In this document: positions 15,101-17,796 of the stretch, piece after piece
How positions within the stretch are numbered: the first letter of the stretch is position 1
How the letters are laid out: each line of letters starts with the position of its first letter
Assembly (NCBI GenBank): GCA_019308985.1
Contig: JAFDHB010000063.1
Coordinates: 1-17,796 of the forward strand
DNA length: 17,796 bases
Origin: Deltaproteobacteria bacterium
GTDB taxonomy: Bacteria > Desulfobacterota > DSM-4660 > Desulfatiglandales > HGW-15
Reading direction: 5' to 3'
Position numbers and translations under genes: made by a program
Notes under the pieces: generated by a model
Databases searched by the model: none
Seen by the model: the letters and a program-made list of their open reading frames with translations, nothing else
What the model was told of the DNA's origin: nothing

Positions 15101-15466
15101 GTCCGATGGAAGCTCCGGTTTTGCCAAGTCCACCTTGTCCTTGGCCTTTTGGAGCACATCGTTTATATCAGTCCCTGCCACGAATTCTATTACAATGGAA
15201 CTCATGCCCTCGGTGCTGGAAGAGGTTATCTTCTTCACCGCCTCAAGCCCCTTGAGCTTTTTTTCTATTGGGATGGTAATGGATTTCTCGATGTCTTCCG
15301 GTGCGACCCCGGGATATTCCGTCTGGATGAATACGTAGGGTATGGTGATGTCCGGAGAGGCCTCCCGTGGCAAGGACTTGTAGGCCACGAAACCGAAGAT
15401 CATGATAACGATCGCCATGACTACGACGCTTATCCTCTTCCTGACTGCGATATCCGTAACTGTCAT
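12131..15466 (-). CDS. RND efflux pump inner-membrane permease (AcrB/HAE1-like)
   Basis: A 1111-residue resistance-nodulation-division permease with the duplicated layout of one membrane helix, a large periplasmic domain, and then helix bundles in each half. Family landmarks are the N-terminal REASPDITIP (34-43), YPGVAPEDIE (51-60), the helix-4 motif GMLVDNAIVIVEN (394-406), and the matching C-terminal-half motif GVVVNNAIVLIDYTNQLRNRG. It would export hydrophobic compounds using the proton gradient. Compared with AcrB, the helix-4 Asp pair is D398/N399 and the Lys940 position is Asn, so the charge relay is not the canonical one. It is longer than AcrB (1049), partly from an insertion near residues 600-650. 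Its ATG overlaps the adaptor stop by four bases (ATGA). No outer-membrane factor gene follows; the groES promoter starts 42 bases downstream. Confidence 0.95.
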   Translation of the reverse strand: MTVTDIAVRKRISVVVMAIVIMIFGFVAYKSLPREASPDITIPYVFIQTEYPGVAPEDIEKSITIPIEKKLKGLEAVKKITSSSTEGMSSIVIEFVAGTDINDVLQKAKDKVDLAKPELPSDLEDDPEVFEVNISELPIVVYSLSGTVGLVKLKEIAEDLEEDFEAIPGVLDAKVTGGLEREIRVEPFPHKLAYYGLSITRLQRVIAEENRNVSGGAIRMADGRFRLRVPGEFRSPDEIYGLVVGLHNGRPVYLKDVARVVDGFKDEESRSRLNGQQAINIQVKKRAGENVLRITKEMDRIIEEKKPTWPKGTEITKLMDEAKNIRNMVADLENNILTGLILVIAVLFFVMGVRNAFLVALAIPFSMFISFIVLKAVGITLNMVVLFSLTLSLGMLVDNAIVIVENIFRYMEQGVPRLQASVKATAEVTQPVIAATLTTLGAFFPLVFWPGIMGEFMSYLPITVIITLSSSLFVAMVINPALAAIFLKLPAGHRFAKLRASAEEIERAGEAPITVRGPLLKAYRKILNSALNHRVAVLVMSFLGLVVMAMIWVHRVGLERPVQFFPDIEPDAIYINLDMPEGADLEYSDRVAREVERVLCGGDGKGPGISRKNTADCLSLETSRRLYTLATGRKVYGPSDLPNVEYVYARTVSVIRGQSAFESNSPNHIGVQFHDMEERVEPSPVTVERIRDRIKNIPGAEITIAEREHGPPTGAPITIEISGDDFRLLGRIAQQIKETLEKIPFVHDVRDDYIAGSPTVRVRVDRQRAALLGLSTEIVGFALKVAFNGIKVSTFREGDEDYDITVQLPESERRVTDILRELLLPTSEGLVPLSTIAKFEVAGGLGQINRINHERVVTVKASVDERYVPGPVARAKAEKLLAAFTLPPGYKVRFTGEREFQDEAEAFLSKAFGAAIFIIILILVTQFNSVAQPAIIMTSVLLSLGGVFVGLTFLDMPFGIIMTGVGVISLAGVVVNNAIVLIDYTNQLRNRGLPVREAIVAAGCTRVRPVLLTAVTTILGLIPMVTGIAYDFHKMELSTVSESSQWWSPMAIAVIFGLALATVLTLVVVPTLYSLVYTTTRAAERAVKWLRKAYWAPFYRITGTAPEQDQE

Positions 15467-16602
15467 GATCCCAGAATCTCGGCGACGCTTTTTACGTTCT
15501 TTATGACTTGGACCCGTTGCCCGTGTTCAAGAAAACGGTGTCCCACCACTACAACCTTTTCCCCCGGGCTCAGCCCCTTCTTCACCTGCACTTCCCAGCC
15601 GACCAATACCCCAAGTTCAACCGGCCTCTTTTCCACCTTGCCATCCTTTTCCACGTATACGAAACGCTCCTCTCCCTGTGAAATGACCGCGTAGAGGGGG
15701 ACGGCAATGGAGTCCTTGAACACTTCCTTGACCAGCTTGACACTGGCGAACATACCGGGGAGCATACGACCATCGGGGTTATCAACGAGAAGTTCCAGGT
15801 CATAGAGCCTTGCAAGCGTGCGAGGGGTCCGGGAAAGAAAAATCTTTTTTCCCATGGTACGGTAGTTGTCCAAGGCCTCGATCACCACTTCCGCCTCTTT
15901 GAGGCCAAAGCAAGCGGCTACGTCGCTCTCAGGAACCCCGACCGTCACCTTGACTTTCTCGAACTGAAGGATCTGGGCCACCCGGTCACCGACTTTCAAC
16001 AGGTCGCCCTCCTTTGCGGGCAGCTCGTTCAGGCGACCTCCGATGGGTGCCCTGATCTTTGTGCGACTCAAAGCCAGCTTGGCCTCCCGGCGCTGGGCCA
16101 CCAAATCCTTGAGCCTGGCCTCGGCCTCATCAAGCCTGCTCTCTGATGTTATCTTCTTTTCCGCGAGTCGTCGTTGTCTCTCATAATCAAGCTTTGCCAG
16201 CCTGTAGTTAGCCTCTATCCTGGCCAAGCGGGATCTATAGTCCCGATCGTCTAGTTTCAGGAGTACTTGGCCCTTCCTGACCATCTGCCCTTCCTTGACA
16301 AGCACTTTCACTACCTGGCCCCGGACCTCGGCCTTCACCCACAGGTTCTCGTAAGGTTCTACCTCCGCGGGAAGGGTGATCTGATCCTTTATCTCCCTCG
16401 GCACCAGGGTGAGGGTTATCACTCTTACCGGCGGGGCCTCCTTCTTTATGGCGGCCTCTTTTTCCTCTTCTATGCGCCTCTTCTCTTCCTTTATGCGTAC
16501 ACCAAGGTCAATGACAAACACCACTATGAGCGCAACTACAACCCATGGAATAGCACCCCATAAGAATCGAAGAAATCTGTTTTCCCCTTTTGCACCGTTC
16601 AT
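15463..16602 (-). CDS. RND periplasmic adaptor (HlyD/MFP family)
   Basis: A 379-residue membrane-fusion protein that links the RND permease to an outer-membrane channel. It has an N-terminal membrane anchor (about residues 13-34, GAIPWVVVALIVVFVIDLG-like) with no lipobox cysteine, then a charged linker. The first lipoyl half (RGQVVKVLVKEGQMVRKGQVLLKLD, split over 94-118) follows, then a helical hairpin (about 120-180) and the second lipoyl half beginning KIRAPIGGRL (182-191). The rest is beta-barrel and membrane-proximal domains. The frame is open upstream to 16728 inside tetR. ATG 16602 was chosen because it overlaps the tetR stop (TAATG) and has GAGG (16617-16614) 11 bases upstream; ATG 16611, two codons earlier in frame, is too close to that site. 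The overlaps on both sides imply translational coupling. Confidence 0.93.
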   Translation of the reverse strand: MNGAKGENRFLRFLWGAIPWVVVALIVVFVIDLGVRIKEEKRRIEEEKEAAIKKEAPPVRVITLTLVPREIKDQITLPAEVEPYENLWVKAEVRGQVVKVLVKEGQMVRKGQVLLKLDDRDYRSRLARIEANYRLAKLDYERQRRLAEKKITSESRLDEAEARLKDLVAQRREAKLALSRTKIRAPIGGRLNELPAKEGDLLKVGDRVAQILQFEKVKVTVGVPESDVAACFGLKEAEVVIEALDNYRTMGKKIFLSRTPRTLARLYDLELLVDNPDGRMLPGMFASVKLVKEVFKDSIAVPLYAVISQGEERFVYVEKDGKVEKRPVELGVLVGWEVQVKKGLSPGEKVVVVGHRFLEHGQRVQVIKNVKSVAEILGS

Positions 16603-17246
16603 TATATCCATGCCTCGTTCTTTGTAGCTTGCCTGTTTTCCAGTCCCTTGTAAGCGAGGTATAACAATTTTTCTGGCCTTTCTGTATCTCCCCCCTGTGA
16701 GCAGCCCAGGTCGTCCCTGTGAAAGCAAAAATCGATCAAGGCCAATATCAGCATCGCCACTTCATCCGGGTTTGCCTCAACGACCTCACCCCTTTTCAAT
16801 CCATCCAGGTATATGGCCTTGACGACACTTGACATGCTCCTCTGGTATTTCCACACGTCGTAGGCCGGAGTCCCTTGGGGAGGGCCGAATGCCAGGGCAT
16901 GGATCATCCTGAAGAGATTTGGGTTTTCCAGGATGCCCTGATATAGACGCCGGTAAAGGCATGTTAACCGATCCAAGAAAGTACCAGGCCTCTCAAGCAC
17001 CTTTGAAACAAGGACTTCCAGCTGCTCCGCGGCCCAGTCCAATATGGCCAGAAAGAGCCCCTCTTTGTTCTCAAAATAGTAGTAGAGAACCGGCTTTGTC
17101 ACGCCCGCCTTTTCCACGATTTCCCGCACGGAAGTGCTGGCATATCCCTTCTCGGCGAAGAGGGAGATCCCTGCCTCCATGATTATCCGCCTTGAGTCCT
17201 GGCTATGTTGCCTTTTCCGTTGGTTCAAGCTCCCCCCACTTGACAC
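16602..17246 (-). CDS. TetR/AcrR-family transcriptional regulator
   Basis: A 214-residue one-component repressor. The N-terminal DNA-binding domain is typical: ISLFAEKGYASTSVREIVEKAG (from about residue 27), then VTKPVLYYYFENKEGLF, which contains the recognition helix and the YYYF hallmark. The C-terminal helical domain (about 75-214) is variable and should bind the inducing ligand; it has a FHRDDLGCSQGGD loop near the end. As first gene of the tetR-adaptor-permease operon it most likely represses the pump and itself. GTG 17246 is the longest start but has no Shine-Dalgarno; TTG 17228 (six codons in, just after a GGGGGG run) is a real alternative. Its stop codon shares one base with the adaptor ATG. 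Confidence 0.93.
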   Translation of the reverse strand: MSSGGSLNQRKRQHSQDSRRIIMEAGISLFAEKGYASTSVREIVEKAGVTKPVLYYYFENKEGLFLAILDWAAEQLEVLVSKVLERPGTFLDRLTCLYRRLYQGILENPNLFRMIHALAFGPPQGTPAYDVWKYQRSMSSVVKAIYLDGLKRGEVVEANPDEVAMLILALIDFCFHRDDLGCSQGGDTERPEKLLYLAYKGLENRQATKNEAWI

Positions 17247-17286
17247 GGCTCATATTTAACTACTATTGGGATTTCAGGTCAACAGA

Positions 17287-17314
17287 ATTCTACCTACCGG
17301 TAAGTAAAAATCAA
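17287..17314 (-). promoter_or_regulatory. Promoter of the tetR-RND operon with a palindromic operator in the spacer
   Basis: On the minus strand: -35 TTGATT (17314-17309), a 16-base spacer, -10 TAGAAT (17292-17287). The plus-strand sequence TACCTACCGGTAAGTA (17291-17306) is a near-perfect palindrome (14 of 16 symmetric positions, centre CCGG) that fills the spacer and overlaps the -10 box. It has the form expected of a TetR-family operator, and a bound repressor would block RNA polymerase. A second possible promoter (TTGACC 17282-17277, 17 bases, TTAAAT 17259-17254) lies nearer the gene but would give an almost leaderless message from GTG 17246. Confidence 0.6.
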
Positions 17315-17796
17315 GCTCAAAATAACTATTGCTACCCCATTGAAATGGATTACAGCCCGCAACAACTGATGGCACGAAAGAGTCACAATCCAGTAGTCAG
17401 GAGCCAAGAAAATCCTTATGTCAGGCCCCTCCATTGAATGTCCTGATGTGAGTTGAGCGCCAGCGTTAACACTATTCTGAAGTCCGGGTTCTTCCCGCAG
17501 ATATCACGACGTAGGGATCGGCACCGCTATTCTAGATAGCCTCTTCGTGGCGATTCGCTTCTTCCACCATCAAACTTCGATTTACCCGTAAAACCCCCAA
17601 AAGAACCCATGCACTCGGAAAGAACTATAGATGCAAGTTGAGCTTGCAAGATTCTGTTTCTGGTTGCCCACAAATCCCTAGGTGACAAATGACAGTACAT
17701 CGATAACAGCGTGAAGTGCCACTACATCGCTAACATAACTGCTTAAAGGTCTATTAATGATTAGGCTCAGAACAGCGAATAGTTAATATCGAAAAC
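17315..17796. other. Gene-free right end with two imperfect direct repeats
   Basis: No ORF with a ribosome binding site or recognisable motif. Near the end two 22-base units at 17687-17708 and 17714-17735 agree at 18 of 22 positions (shared core TACATCG-x-TAACA), with a period of 27 bases. On the minus strand each reads TGTTA-x-CGATGTA, a pattern reminiscent of the multiple terminal repeats of IS21-type insertion sequences, but no transposase is present beside them. A decayed or solo IS end is possible. Confidence 0.35.

Noticed and set aside
16603..16728. Longer start for the RND adaptor at 16728
   Set aside because: The extension overlaps the well-supported tetR coding sequence; the TAATG junction at 16602 gives the natural coupled start.

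Overview
The window looks like a piece of chromosome from an anaerobic member of the Desulfobacterota (the former Deltaproteobacteria). This is inferred from three things: a DUF362 protein with a ferredoxin tail, a protein resembling the DUF6178 family, and long palindromic repeats of a kind I associate with sulfate-reducing and syntrophic members of that group. No rRNA or tRNA gene, CRISPR array or intact transposase was found. The species cannot be named from this sequence.

Layout. 1-2150: an OFA-type MFS carboxylate transporter (+), then a convergent, very small membrane-protein ORF of 30 residues with its own promoter and ribosome binding site, then about 630 bases with hairpins but no convincing gene. 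2150-3215: an unrecognised helical protein and a YjbQ-family protein, both on the minus strand and possibly co-transcribed. 3475-4880: a palindromic repeat lying directly against the start of a DUF362/4Fe-4S protein, which ends in a strong terminator. 4950-6340: an MBL-fold hydrolase, a second palindromic repeat, and a 5'-truncated mgtE remnant. 6356-11910 (minus): in transcription order groES, groEL, a 123-residue orphan, a DUF6178-like protein, and inositol-1-phosphate synthase. 12131-17250 (minus): tetR, a periplasmic adaptor and an RND pump as a tightly overlapping operon. A palindromic operator lies between the -35 and -10 boxes of its promoter. 17315-17796: no gene, but two imperfect direct repeats near the right edge that might be an old insertion-sequence end.

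How the genes work together. The tetR-adaptor-pump unit is a self-contained efflux operon, probably autorepressed; its outer-membrane channel is not in the window and must be encoded elsewhere. The groESL operon starts from a sigma-70-like promoter only 42 bases past the pump gene and shows no CIRCE element. All genes from 17.2 kb down to 6.4 kb share one strand. Apart from groES-groEL, co-transcription among the non-efflux genes is unproven, because hairpins lie between groEL and the orphan gene and between the DUF6178-like gene and ino1.

I did not find a clear new multi-gene system. The items most worth a second look are the 30-residue membrane protein, the groEL-linked 123-residue orphan, the repeat that has replaced the leader of the DUF362 gene, and the unusual charge-relay residues of the RND pump.
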